Below are positions 45,828 to 57,000 of a stretch of 64,000 nt of DNA, piece after piece (positions within the stretch are counted from its first letter, which is position 1; each line of letters starts with the position of its first letter). The DNA lies in the NCBI GenBank assembly GCA_030063045.1, contig JAQSEB010000064.1:1612001-1676000 (forward strand). Direction: 5' to 3'. Position numbers and translations under genes: made by a program. The stretch comes from Pratylenchus scribneri (lineage: Eukaryota; Nematoda; Chromadorea; Rhabditida; Pratylenchidae). The notes under the pieces were generated by a model, which ran no database searches, was not told the origin of the DNA, and saw only the letters and a program-made list of their open reading frames with translations.

Positions 45828-46192
45828 TGTCCGACACTTGCGGAACCGACACTTGCGGACGAAACGGTCTGGAGCCGAAAGTGCTAAAGCTAGAGTAGCA
45901 TTGTTTATACATATTATTAGGCATAAAATTAGCTACAAAATGACATCAAAAGTTTTGGTCAATGTTGGATATTCACCGAGTTATGGCCAAAAAGCGGATA
46001 AAATCGCGATTTTAATTAAATCAACGGTTTTTTGGCTATAACTCGGTGAATATCCAACATTGACCAAAACTTTTGATGTCATTTTGTAGCTAATTTTATG
46101 CCTAATAATATGCAAACAATGCTACTCCAGCTTTACCACCTTCGGTTCCAGACCGTTTCGTCCGCAAGTGTCGGGTCCGCAAGTGTCGCAAC
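45828..46192. repeat. Near-perfect long inverted repeat
   Basis: Arms of about 165 bp. The left starts GACACTTGCGGAACCGACAC; the right ends CGGGTCCGCAAGTGTCG. Both contain GTCAATGTTGGATATTCACC or its complement and TTTGGCTATAACTCGG-type sequence. Only a few differences separate the arms, so the insertion looks young. No coding frame is present. Confidence 0.85.
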
Positions 46193-46241
46193 TCGGAATT
46201 TCAAAAAAAAGTTAGCAAAATATTATTGTTATCGGTACATG

Positions 46242-47293
46242 TTAATCATGATAAATAACATGATATTTATTTGCTGTTTGAAAGCGTCTATATCCTTCGA
46301 GTAGAATACGGATACCAAATTTATCAAGCTGGCTTTCGGCCGATTCATTTGCTGTTGCATCAAATTTGACAAGTTTGCCTTTCCCATCATTCTTGTTTGC
46401 CAACTGACATTTCCATATTTCTGTGTGTGCATGTTTTTTGTAGCCTAAATTTGTTGGCATTTATTTTTAATAATACCATTAATTAAATTCCACCTCCAAT
46501 AGGACAAATATTGCCTACGCCAAACATGGATATGGCAGCGGATTCCCGAGAAAGGATGACCCGTTCATCTTCGTCTTGATAAACCATTATAAAATGGTAT
46601 TTCGTGCCACCGAGTCAATCATCCAACATCCTTTTAGCAAGCACATCATTACCCTTGGCGTTTGTGCCCTAAAAAGGGACGACAATATTGTTATAATCAA
46701 TTAATTATAATTATTATTATAGAAACATTTTAAAATTGGCCAAATTTTTTATCGAAAAAATTAAGCAATGTATTTTTTAATAATTATTCTTTTGTAAAGC
46801 TAATTAATTATAAATTTATTATTATTTCTTATTGAAAGATTATTAGATACCATTGTCGATGCTCCTTGTGTTGGATTTTGCGGTTTCATATAATCCCATG
46901 CGCTGACAATATGCTGTGCAAATCTTCCGCCCTTCCCTTTACCAATGTAGACAATTTGTTCGACAAATTCAGCAAAGGTTTCAGGAATTTGTCGAGTCTC
47001 TCCGGTGCCCAGCAGGAATATCGACAGTCTTTTCAGTCAACACAAAATACAGATAGAAATTTTCTAGAAAATTATTGAATAAGTAAAATAAATAAAAAAA
47101 TACCGCCATTTTTAAGTCCAAGTTCGCTTAGTTCAAATTGTTCAATAGCGAGATCTACACCATTTTCTTCAATATCTTCGAATCCATATTCATCTCGAAG
47201 TAGATCTCCATCAATTGGCAAGTTTGGTTGATCAATAAAGTCACGCAATTCTTGCTTGTAATGTTCTAAAAAATAATCGTCATTTTTGTCCAC
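46242..47293 (-). pseudogene. ANKLE1/LEM-3-like GIY-YIG nuclease, decayed
   Basis: Four candidate exons are visible: about 47293-47110, 47060-46851, 46668-46494 and 46444-46242. They carry the C-terminal GIY-YIG nuclease domain of the ANKLE1/LEM-3 family: NFYLYFVLTEKTVDIP, then FVEQIVYIGKGKGGRFAQH with the YIGKG hallmark, then VILSRESAAISMFGVGNIC with the Glu-containing helix. Two lesions are seen. Near 46995 the frame jumps between the TVDIP segment and the RQIPETFAEF segment with no possible intron. At 46615-46617 an in-frame TGA stands where MLDD-x-LGG would expect a Trp. Other junctions keep phase. The ankyrin and LEM parts upstream are absent, so the copy is also 5'-truncated. Intact members cut DNA bridges at cell division. 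Confidence 0.65.
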
Positions 47294-48509
47294 ATTTTCT
47301 CTGTCATTTAGTTAGCAGAAAGAAGCCCATCAAAGCTATCTCCCCGAGGCCCTCTTAGCGAAAGAGGTCATTGAAACAAAAAATGTCATATGTATAATCG
47401 GATTTTGTGGTAAATACGCATTTCTGCTAAAAATCCTTTTTTAGATAAAAATTAATCATGTACTCCCGTCCCGATTATAATAACCCCGCTAAAAAATTAA
47501 TGAAAATTTTTATTAAAAAAGCAAATTACGTTTATAATTTGGCTGCTGCTGTGCCGAGCAACCAAGCAAGAAAGTAAAGAAGATTATTTGTAGTTGATTA
47601 GGGAACCACATTTATTATTCTAAAAAATAAAATAATTTAAATAAATTATCTTAATTAATTTTAGGATTGGAAATTTAATAATACTATTTTTGAAATGTTA
47701 TTAAATTCTTTTTTAATTTATAAAAATGTCTTTGGTGTAATCCTGGATATTTTAAAGGGCCGACCAATTCTTTGTTCCCATTATTTTTGACCCAGTTCAG
47801 ATGCTTTTCCGTTCAAAAACAGCTGGTGGCTATTCCCGTGAATTTATGCAACATTTGTCATTTGTTTCAGATTTTTTCCATCTCAATTATAGAAGCCTTG
47901 AAAATAAGCAACTGTCCGATTTAGCCATTACTTTAGTTTTTCATTCTTTGATTTATGAATGTCTTTTAAAATTTCGCCGCATTTTCCTTCAAAAATAGCA
48001 TTCAATAATGGTAATCATGAATAATGTGAGAGAATAAAATCAGATTAAAAATATGGAATGCATATTAATATTCTTTTTAAAAACTTTATTTTTTAATTGA
48101 AAATTTAATTGACAAGAATATAATCTCCTATATTAGTAGTATTGGATTATTTAATGAACGTACATCGCTGGCAATTATTCATGATTTGCATTTCCTCTGG
48201 CAAGAAAATTTTTCATGGTATGCAGTATGCACTATATATAAAGAATTTTATTTTTTGGAGGTAAATTTTAAATTTTTTTGTGAAAATATAACATTTTTTT
48301 AAAAAAATTCATCCAATAATTTGCCTATATTTTTCCCATTTTCATCGATATTTCGGGATTCTTCATCAATAAAACTCCCATTCCTTCTAATAATAACAAT
48401 ACTAAATAATATTTATATAGATGAAATTCACCTTAATATTTTATATATATAAGTTTATAAAATTTTTATATTTTTGTGTTGTATTTAATTGGATTTTCTT
48501 TTTCTAACG
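47294..48509. other. Intergenic, one exon fragment
   Basis: A 65-codon plus-strand frame at 47801-47998 has no motif I recognise. At about 48160-48215 the sequence ACATCGCTGGCAATT ... TTTGCAT...CCTCTGGCAA repeats part of the receptor-kinase cysteine-rich exon (51796-51850). This is a second isolated fragment of that gene. Confidence 0.5.
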
Positions 48510-51500
48510 TTAACAAATTTCAAGAATAGCATTTTTCAACTGATTTTCCTTCATTCGCCTATACCAAAGCCAAACATCCACAGGAATTCTTTCATATAGT
48601 CGCAAAAATGGAGTATTCTGTAATAATTTTTTGATTTTTATATTCCCCTCAAAATGACTCGCCAATAATTGCCTATAATCTGCCCTTCTGTTAAATTCTC
48701 GATGCAGACAATTTTTGATGAATCCGGTCAATTCATTGGTTAATAAATTTGTTGAATTTTTCGTGCAGGCCGACAAAATGCCCTCCGGTGTTGCCTTTTG
48801 TATTTTGGCGATCAATTCAAGTTCACTGGGTGCCTAAAATTAAATATTTTTAAATTTTAATACCTCTTTATTCCTAAAATTGTATAAAATCTTAATTTTT
48901 ATGCAATTGAAATTTGCTTATTAGCCACTGGCTAATTTATCAGCAATCTTTCAAGTTATTAATGAATTATTTTTACCATCGAATTTGGCTTTTTCACTTG
49001 AATAATATCAAAATGAATGAACCAAAAATAATTGACTAGAAAGTTATGTTCAAAAATGTTAATTACCAGATTAGATTTTATTTTTCAATTATTTTGGTCA
49101 TAATTTTTTTGTTATTTTTAATCAAATATAAAAATTCTTTCTCTAATCAATATATCCCAATCAATGGATTATTAGATAATATAAAATACTAATTTTAAAA
49201 CTAATATTTAATTGGAAAATTAATTTGTGCTGGAAAACTTGGTAATCGGGTGCAAATTTTCTATTAAATTATATTTAAAAATATATTTTGCCTCAAATGG
49301 ATGCACGCCAGTGGCCAATTCAAGCAGTGTAATGCCCACACTCCAAACATCCGCCTTTATATCATAAACTTTGTCCGTATGCGTCCGTTCAGGCTTAAAA
49401 TAAATTAAATTAATTTCCATGTTTTTAGCAAATAATGCTCACAGCCAAATACGCCAATGCCCCAATATTCTTTGTTAACATCGATTTAGACTCCTTCAAT
49501 CTGCCGGAAATGCCAAAATCACAAAGTTTTATGCCATCCTGTCCCAACAATATATTCGATGGTTTCACATCTCGGTGCATTAAATTCTGTCAAATTTGGA
49601 ATATTTAAATTCATTTTTTATTTAATATTGTCAATGGCAATGCCTAATGGCTTTTCCAATTTATTCTACTGTATCCCCACTTTTTTTTCTTAATCATCCT
49701 GTCACCCTATCAATCAAATATTGCTCCAAGTCCAAGCAACATTTTTGAATCCGCTTATTTTCCTCAAAACTGTTCACTTTTCTGTCACTTTTGCGACGTT
49801 CTTTTATCAGCATTTTTCCGAAATAATAATTTAAAGGCTCTCCTCTTTTCCATAAAATTCCTATTCCATTTTTGTGCCACTGTGGGATTAGGCCCCTGGC
49901 GAAGGCCCGGGGCGAAAATCTAAGTCCACTCCCTCCCATAACAATTTTAACCCTAGATTAAGACTAATAAATATTTCACATGTTTGACTCGAAGGTATTC
50001 AAGTGCCCGAACAATGCTGTTCGCCACTTTGCCGACCATAATTTCGGGTAGGCCCTTTTTCCTCTCCAAATCATTGTCCAATATTTTGCCAAGACAAGTG
50101 GCCATTGATTCCATGCAAATGTACAAATAATTCTACAAAAATATTTACCCAAAAATTTGAAATATTCCCTCCTACTTCATCAATTAAATAGCCATAATAT
50201 GTTGTGATGAATTTGGATCGACAAATTCGCAATATTTTCAAATCCATCAATGCTCTTTTCACCTCATGGTTGCTGGTTATTCGAATTTGCTGAAATATTT
50301 TTTTAAAAATTTGAATAGATAATAAAAAGTGAGCGAATTTTTAAATCGCAAAAATTGTAAAATAATTGCCTATTTTGTTTTTGTTAAATTTTTAAAATTC
50401 TTCTGGAACATCAAAATATTTTAATTTTTTCTTTTTAATTCATTTTTAAAATAATTTTTCCTGAAAAAATGCCAAAATAAGAAAAATAAATCAAAAAATT
50501 ATGAGATTAAATAAATCATTAAATACATTGTTATCGTAAATACTCTTTAAATTCCTCATAGGGAATTAATTTTTTTTTCTCAAAAATTGGAAAATTAGGG
50601 GTCTAATATCTTAATTTGTGGACAGACATCTTTGAATGATAGCTGATTTTTTAGAGCTTTAGAGAACTAAAGAAAATGTAACAAAAAATTTTTGCTGGCT
50701 CATCAAAGTCGACGATAGGGAAAGAGTGGGAAATTAAAAAAACCATTTACTGTATGTGCTTTTCTCAAAAATTCGCTCTCTATTAATAAACAGCAAATTC
50801 CAATTCATCAATCACCTTTATGGCCAATTCATTTTGTCTAAATCGGCATTTGTTCACTAGGCCATAATTCCCTCGGCCCAATTCGCATATTTTCTCCATT
50901 TCGCCAGGATTAACTCCTCTGAACACTTTTCCTTTGATGACCAATGTTGCCGCATTTTGTTGGATGAATTGCCATCGATTATTCAACTGAATATTATGAA
51001 TAAAATTAACCATTTTAATTAATTCATCCAACCTCATTTGGTGTGATCAAATCATTGAAACTGGAAACGGGATCCAATGATGGCTGCTCATTTCGACTTA
51101 TTTCCACTATTTTTAATTAATTCATTTTTAATTGTTTTATTTATAATTTTTAATTCAATTTTATATTTTTAATTCATTTATGTTTATTATTTCTAATTCA
51201 TTTTTTATATTTTTTATTTTTAATTTATTTTTCTTATTTTTAGTATATTTTTTATATTTTTTTATTTTTAATTCATTTTTATATTTTTTATTTTCATTTT
51301 GTTTTTTATTTTTAAATTTTAATTAATTTTAAGTTTTTAACCATTTTTAATTGTGTTTTTTTTACTTTTGAATGCAATATTCTCCTGTTGATCAATCACC
51401 AATCCATCATTCGAATCAGCATCATCTGCGGTCAATTTAATCAAAGTTATTAAAATACTTTCATAAACAATAATTTAAATAATTAAAAATATTATAATAA

Positions 51501-54500
51501 TTATTATTTTTAAATATTTACATTTTATTACAGCGGTTGTCGTTGTGCTAAAACTTGAATTATTTTGAGTATTTTTCTTCTGAAATTAATTTTTTATTTT
51601 GAATTAAATTCACATTTTTTACCCATTTTTTGAAGGCGAAAAATGCGGCCAAAATAATGGCACATAAAAAGAGGGCTAAAAATAAACCAAAAATGGTTTT
51701 TTGCCATTGTGACATTTCGGATTCCTCTGTAATAATTTCGCCAAGACAACAGCTAAATTACGAAAAAATATTAAATTTTGAATGTCCCGAAGCCCGAACT
51801 AACATAACATCGCTGGCAATTGATGATTTGCATTTTCCTCTGGCAAAATTGCCGCCGGCACATTGATGTTCCATTGTGCAAATTCCCTTTGCCATTTCAC
51901 ATTGTTCATCCTGTTTTTGTGTGCAACTGAATATTAGAAAAATTAATTCTAAATTTAATTAATTTCCCATTTTTAAACTTGTATTTTTCCACAATTTTTG
52001 TATTTTCACATTTTGACTTCATTTTTGATTTCACCAAATGAATTAGACTATTCCCATCATCATCATAATCGATTGCATAAAGGCTTATGCCTCCAATGCC
52101 ATATTTGAATATATAATTTATCTGGAAAATATATTTATACATTTAGGCGTGCATCTGAATTTGCGTACTGGTCAATTTTTAAACAATTTCTTATCAGTTC
52201 AGACTATTAATAAAACTTTTATATAATTGAATTAAATTATTTTTGTATTTTTATACAAAAATGATTAATCGATAATTGATCGGCGAAAAATGTTCGCCCT
52301 CGGCATATATTTTGTCGTTTTTTGTTCATAATTTTTATACCTATTTTCATCAAATTCAAACTAATTTTTTTGCTCTATTCAACTCATCCAAATCATGAAA
52401 ATATAATGAAATTAAATTTACTTAAATATAAGTTAATTTAAAAATAGATTTTAGGCACACATTTCGGTACTTTTGCTTTTGATTATCTTGGACCAGATTT
52501 GAAAATTTTTTCTAGTATTTTTTTATTTTATTATTGATATTTGATTGTAAAATGATGAAAAAACACGTTTAGGATTAGAATTTTATGTCAAATTTTGGGG
52601 GAATATAGGATAATTTTTATGGTGAAATAAAATCTGGTTCCAGATAACCGAAAGGTATCCAAATTTCATTCCACTTTATTAATAAACATATTTTACCTTT
52701 GCCTCAATGGATTGCTCATTCTCAAAGCCCAAAAATGTTTTGTTCAATTCATCATAAATATAGGGTGCTTCTGCTTTTCGATTATAAATTGTCATATTCC
52801 GATTGAACATTGTGTCTATTTTTCGCCATCTAATCACTCCTCCAGTGAATGGGGCCTTCGCATTTCGCCAAATTCCATCCTCGGCTTTATCATTTTCAAT
52901 GACTCGCGTAAAACTCGACGATTTCCAATACCATCCATACAAAGAGAATAGAAAAATTAACTAAAAATATTAAAATAAGTCAATATGAATGCCCCGTTAA
53001 TATTGGAAATTGGCTAATTCCGGAATTATCCATGTGCTTTGCTTGGTTAGTTTTGGATATCTCAGCTTTTAGGTAAATTACAGATTTAAGAATAGGCTAA
53101 TTTGATGGGTAGTGGTCGATTTACAATAAGAAATTTCATTTTCAGACCAGTTTAGGCTTTATGGCTAGGAGAAGCCGTCGGAAGCCGAATAGGAATCTAA
53201 CAGAAAGGGTTACTAAACAAGCTAATAGCTGTCTGAAATTGATATGGCGACAAATTCAATTCAAATTTTCCTTACAAAATTTGCAAAATCGATAAGACAT
53301 ATCCGAAAATATATGCATTCATCGACCGGACATATCCGAAAATATATGCATTCATCGACAGGACATATCCGAAAATATATGCATTCATCGACAGGACATA
53401 TCCGAAAATATATGCATTCATCGACAGGACATATCCGAAAATATATGCATTCATCGACAGGACATATCCGAAAATATATGCATTCATCGACAGGACATAT
53501 CCGAAAATATATGCATTCATCGACAGGACATATCCGAAAATATATGCATTCATCGACAGGACATATCCGAAAGCTCTGCCTTAATTCTGACTTATTAGTT
53601 CCGTACTTAACAAATTCCAGAAGTAACCAAATCTGATTGAATTTAAATGCTTTTTGCAATTTATCACAGCCATTAAATTTGTCACTCTATTATCACATTA
53701 CCAGTAAGAGGATCCTTAAAATCTACATTCCGGAAGAAATCAAATTCGGGATATTACTTAACGGGAGCATAATGCTTTTTGCTTCCAAACACAAATACAT
53801 CCTCCCCTCCCCCAGGATAATACCGGAATTAACCAATTTCCAATATTTGCTACAAGCTACAACATGAATTTTTGCTCACTTTTTCCAATTTTGTTGTCCG
53901 ACAACCATAATAACGAATTGTCCAATCCGCATATTTTGCTTCGCTCGATTCCAGCCGATCCTTTGGAAGGGCATCGAAAAGAGGACTTGGAGGCCCAGTT
54001 TGCCAATTCCAATTTCCATAATAATCGTAGGCTTTTATGATAAATAAATCAACAATATTGAGGATTTGATTTAATTCCGTATGATTTGGAAATAAAAATT
54101 CATATGGACTTTGGGCGGCCAAAATTGATAATAATGGACGATTTGGGAGTTGATTGAATGCAAAACGTAATTCATTTAACAAATTTATGAAGCGGATTTT
54201 GTCCTTCTATATTAATTTATAAAATTGTTGAAAAAAAATAATTAATTTACTTATTAATTCATTTTTAAAAGAAAATATAAATATTTAAATTGCAGAAAAA
54301 ATTAAAAATTTTTCGTATCGAAAAATATATTCTTTTTTTGAGACCGTATAACTAGCAACAACATTTTTGGGGGTTTGGATTAAATTAGGCGCTAGTATAT
54401 ATCAAGAGCTTAGGAGAATAGATGACCAAGTTATATGGCCTCAAAAATTGTTTTTCGAAAAAAATTCGTCATTTTCAATCATTTTTCTGTAATTAGTGCA

Positions 54501-55344
54501 CTTCCAAATTAATATAATTATTCTATTTTAATAATTTATTTATAATAAATGGCGATTCTATTCTAAATTTATTTATTAAAAATTCATTATTTAATTTAGA
54601 ATATTTAAATCATTTTAAATATCAAAAATAAAAAATTATAGATAAATCAAAAGAAATATTGATTGGAAAATAATATAATTTTGAATAAAATATTATTATT
54701 GTGAAAATTATAATTACCTTAACACCTTCAATTGAGTATGTTATTGCATTGTATTCCCAATCAAAAATAATTCCATCCAAATTATTTTCCTTGATCAATG
54801 AAATTATATTTTTGTGTAATTCCATACGGCTCGCTTCATCATTCAGAATAATGCTTAAATTTTTTGAATCTCCATCCCTAAAAAATGTCAAATAATTAAA
54901 AAATATTAAAAATGGAATACCATCCTCCAATTGAGACCATAAATTTTAGGGCAGTAAATTGTTTTGCTGCCTGCAATGTTGCATTCAAATGTGCCGGATC
55001 AGACCAGAAAAAATCTCCTTGTTTATCAATTTGAAGATTTTCGGCATAAATTAAATGTGTAAGGCTATTTCCCTTAAATTTAAAAATAATGTAAATAAAT
55101 AATAATTAAGAAGTAATTTATTTATTCATATTGTATTTTTGAATAATTATTAAATTAATTTATAATTAATTAATTAATTCTAATTTTTATTTTATCAGAC
55201 CTGTTCCATATTCAATTCCCTCCCACTGGTTGAAGTAAAATAACCAACAACTTTTTTGCCACAATTCCAATCAGCAGAAAGAATTAAATTAACAAAAATA
55301 AAAGAAAATATAAATAAAAAATTTAAAAATACAAATGAAGGCAT
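48510..55344 (-). CDS. GH18-ectodomain receptor with MAP2K/MKK7-like kinase
   Basis: Seventeen exons join in phase to 888 aa: 55344-55201, 55072-54921, 54877-54718, 54206-53880, 52960-52697, 52121-51979, 51926-51804, 51752-51623, 51579-51522, 51425-51366, 51106-51033, 50986-50792, 50289-50176, 50132-49980, 49586-49443, 49393-49292, 48833-48510. Signal peptide ends near residue 24. GH18 domain to ~390: [38 protein letters not shown] (D133, D138, E140; the middle Asp is Ile), [23 protein letters not shown]. Cysteine-rich module 397-442 ([17 protein letters not shown] ... CC). TM helix 458-478, then KKW. Kinase: [13 protein letters not shown] (K602), HRDVKPSN (D705), DFG (722-724), APE, and a C-tail [14 protein letters not shown] as in MKK7. 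The catalytic residues are present. The last intron uses a GC donor (GAG|GCAAAA). Expected: type I surface receptor signalling directly to a JNK/p38-type MAPK. Confidence 0.82.
50520..50760. repeat. Foldback family C, copy 2
   Basis: Ends TATCGTAAATACTCTTTAAA and AACCATTTACTGTA are mirrored with mismatches. It contains AATTAGGGGTCTAATATCTT and GACATCTTTGAATGATAGCT. It lies in an intron of the receptor-kinase gene. Confidence 0.6.
52450..52665. repeat. Foldback family D in receptor-kinase intron
   Basis: Ends CGGTACTTTTGC and CGAAAGGTATCC, with inner CTTGGACCAGATTT mirrored by AAATCTGGTTCCAG. The loop holds GTAAAATGATGAAAAAACAC. Confidence 0.65.
53005..53245. repeat. Foldback family B in receptor-kinase intron 4
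   Basis: Contains AATTGGCTAATTCCGGAATT, GGTAAATTACAGATTTAAGA and GAAATTTCATTTTCAGACC. These match the chitinase-intron and transporter-intron copies. Confidence 0.55.
53296..53572. repeat. 33-bp minisatellite in receptor-kinase intron 4
   Basis: Eight to nine near-identical copies of a 33-base unit containing GACATATCCGAAAATATATG and CATTCATCGAC. As 33 is divisible by 3, both strands stay open and produce false repeat proteins. Confidence 0.95.
54305..54475. repeat. Foldback family A, copy 4
   Basis: A degraded copy: TTCGTATCGAAAAATATATT at the left and AAGTTATATGGCCTCAAAAA at the right. It lies in the intron between exons 3 and 4 of the receptor-kinase gene. Confidence 0.65.
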
Positions 55345-55772
55345 CTGAATGAAATAAAAATAATTTTATTATTAATATTAATTGTTTTTATTGGTAAATT
55401 TAAACCAAAATTCATGCAAATTGCAAAAAAAATACTAGTTTAATAAATTGAAAAGAGAATTGTAAAAACAAAAAAATGAGCCATGAAAGTTTTTGGACAT
55501 CGATTTTTGAGAGAATGCAATTAATCAAAAATTATAGGGTAATGGTGCGAAGTTGCTATGGAGTTTCGCAAATTATTGAAAAATAAACCAAAAACTTCAA
55601 TATAATAGTACATTTACTTATTTATTCCAAAATTAATAATTAAATTTATCATATATTTGATTATGATTATATATCTATAATTAATTTTGATGAGAGATAC
55701 TCTCAATTTTCTTTTAATTTAAATATTAAATAAATATTATTTTTTCATTCCATCAAATTCTTCTCAAATCAT

Positions 55773-56553
55773 TCATTCTTCTGGCCCAACATTATTGTTA
55801 TTGTTGTCATTTTGTTGACCTTGTTGACCTCTGGGGCCTCTGGGAGGAGGACAATCCTGGGCCGAAATGCATCGGCGAGAATTTTCTACATCGCGAACAA
55901 AACCCTTAAAAAGAAAATTTAAATGGAATTAAAAATTAATTTTTATAATAAATTAATTGGTCAATTTCACAAAAGGAGACTCTATTTATTTACAAAAAAA
56001 AATGACTGAATTTAGAAAAATTTTTCCTGCCGAAAAAATCATTTTTGAGGCCATATAACTTGGCCAAATCAGACTTATTTAGGATTTCCTAATCACTAGC
56101 CAATAATTCCATTCAGTCCTGACCTAACCCTGAGCCCTAATACCTAGTTATGGCCAAGTTATATTGTCTCAAAAATATAATATTTTCGACATAGAAAGAA
56201 TTTATGTAAATTCAATCTTTGTAAATTAAATTTATTCCATTTCACATAATTCCCATTTTAAATTTTCCCTCCTCACCAATGCGCATTGGCATTTTGGTGG
56301 ATCGCACATTAGAATACACGGCCCTGGGGTAACATTGCATTTTGGTTCGCATCTTGTGGCGCATGTGGTAAATGTTTCATTGCCTCCACATTTTTGCTGA
56401 TTATTTGGGCCACTGCCACCTGCCGATCCTGGGGGCACAATTGGTTGCTGGCCAAAAATGAATGTGGCAAACAAGAAAGGGACAGAAACGAGAATGAACT
56501 TAATTAAATTTTAGATTAATTTTAAACCCATTTTAACTCACTTTTCCAAACAT
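55773..56553 (-). CDS. Secreted TIL-domain protease inhibitor
   Basis: Exons 56553-56542, 56498-56277 and 55904-55773 join in phase to 121 aa. The signal peptide (FILVSVPFLFATFIFG) straddles the tiny first exon. After a Gly/Pro/Asn linker comes one trypsin inhibitor-like domain: CGGNETFTTCATRCEPKC, CILMCDPPKCQC, then GFVRD and RRCISAQDC, ten cysteines in the usual TIL spacing. TIL proteins block serine proteases in body fluids or secretions. The reactive-site loop should lie between CNVTPGPCILMC and CQC. The C-terminus is a Gly/Gln/Asn-rich tail (GQQGQQNDNNNN). Intron 2 contains a foldback family A element. The first exon encodes only four residues, so another upstream start is possible, but the ATG here is well placed before the signal peptide. 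Confidence 0.85.
56005..56215. repeat. Foldback family A, copy 5
   Basis: GAGGCCATATAACTTGGCC and GGCCAAGTTATATTGTCTC are mirrored, with CCTGACCTAACCCTGAGCCC in the loop. It sits in intron 2 of the TIL inhibitor gene. Confidence 0.75.
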
Positions 56554-56639
56554 TTTCGCCTTATTCGAAGCAAATTTTAATGTGAAATAATTTTGTGTAT
56601 TTTTTATTTCTAAAAATTTAATTAAAATTAATAAAAATT

Positions 56640-57000
56640 AGAAAAATAGGTTTTTCGGTTATCTGTCACCAGATTTTTCCCCCAAAAATTGCCTTAAGTT
56701 ACCTTCAAAATTTGTCGAGAAAAAAAAAGTGAATCGCGTCATCAGGATTAGGGTCATAGTCGTTAGCGTTACCGTATGATAACCTCCCTTTGAATGAACC
56801 TACATGAGCCTAACCCAATACTGATGACACTTTTTATAGATGACCCAAAAAGGGGACTCAAACTACATACCTATACCTAGGTACCAATTGATCAATTTAA
56901 ATTCATGTTTTTTCATCATTTTACAATCAAATATGAGTATAGAATAAGTATCTCAAATAAATTTTTTAAATATGGCGACGGATAACTCAAGAGTACCGAA
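56640..57000. repeat. Composite foldback repeat
   Basis: Starts GGTTTTTCGGTTATCTGTCA and ends ACGGATAACTCAAGAGTACC. Inside are CAGATTTTTCCCCC and ATTAGGGTCATAGTCG, so it combines family D edges with the telomere-like blocks seen in Nup62 intron 2. One element may have inserted in the other. Confidence 0.5.

Noticed and set aside
48510..51106. A stand-alone cytosolic MKK7 gene ending before the TM exon.
   Set aside because: The kinase exons lack a good start of their own, and the three exons upstream keep phase into the TM exon. It remains the main alternative and needs transcript evidence.
53244..53659. Repeat proteins with [11 protein letters not shown] or its complement frame.
   Set aside because: The 33-bp array lies in an intron between two phase-matched GH18 exons; frames are open on both strands.
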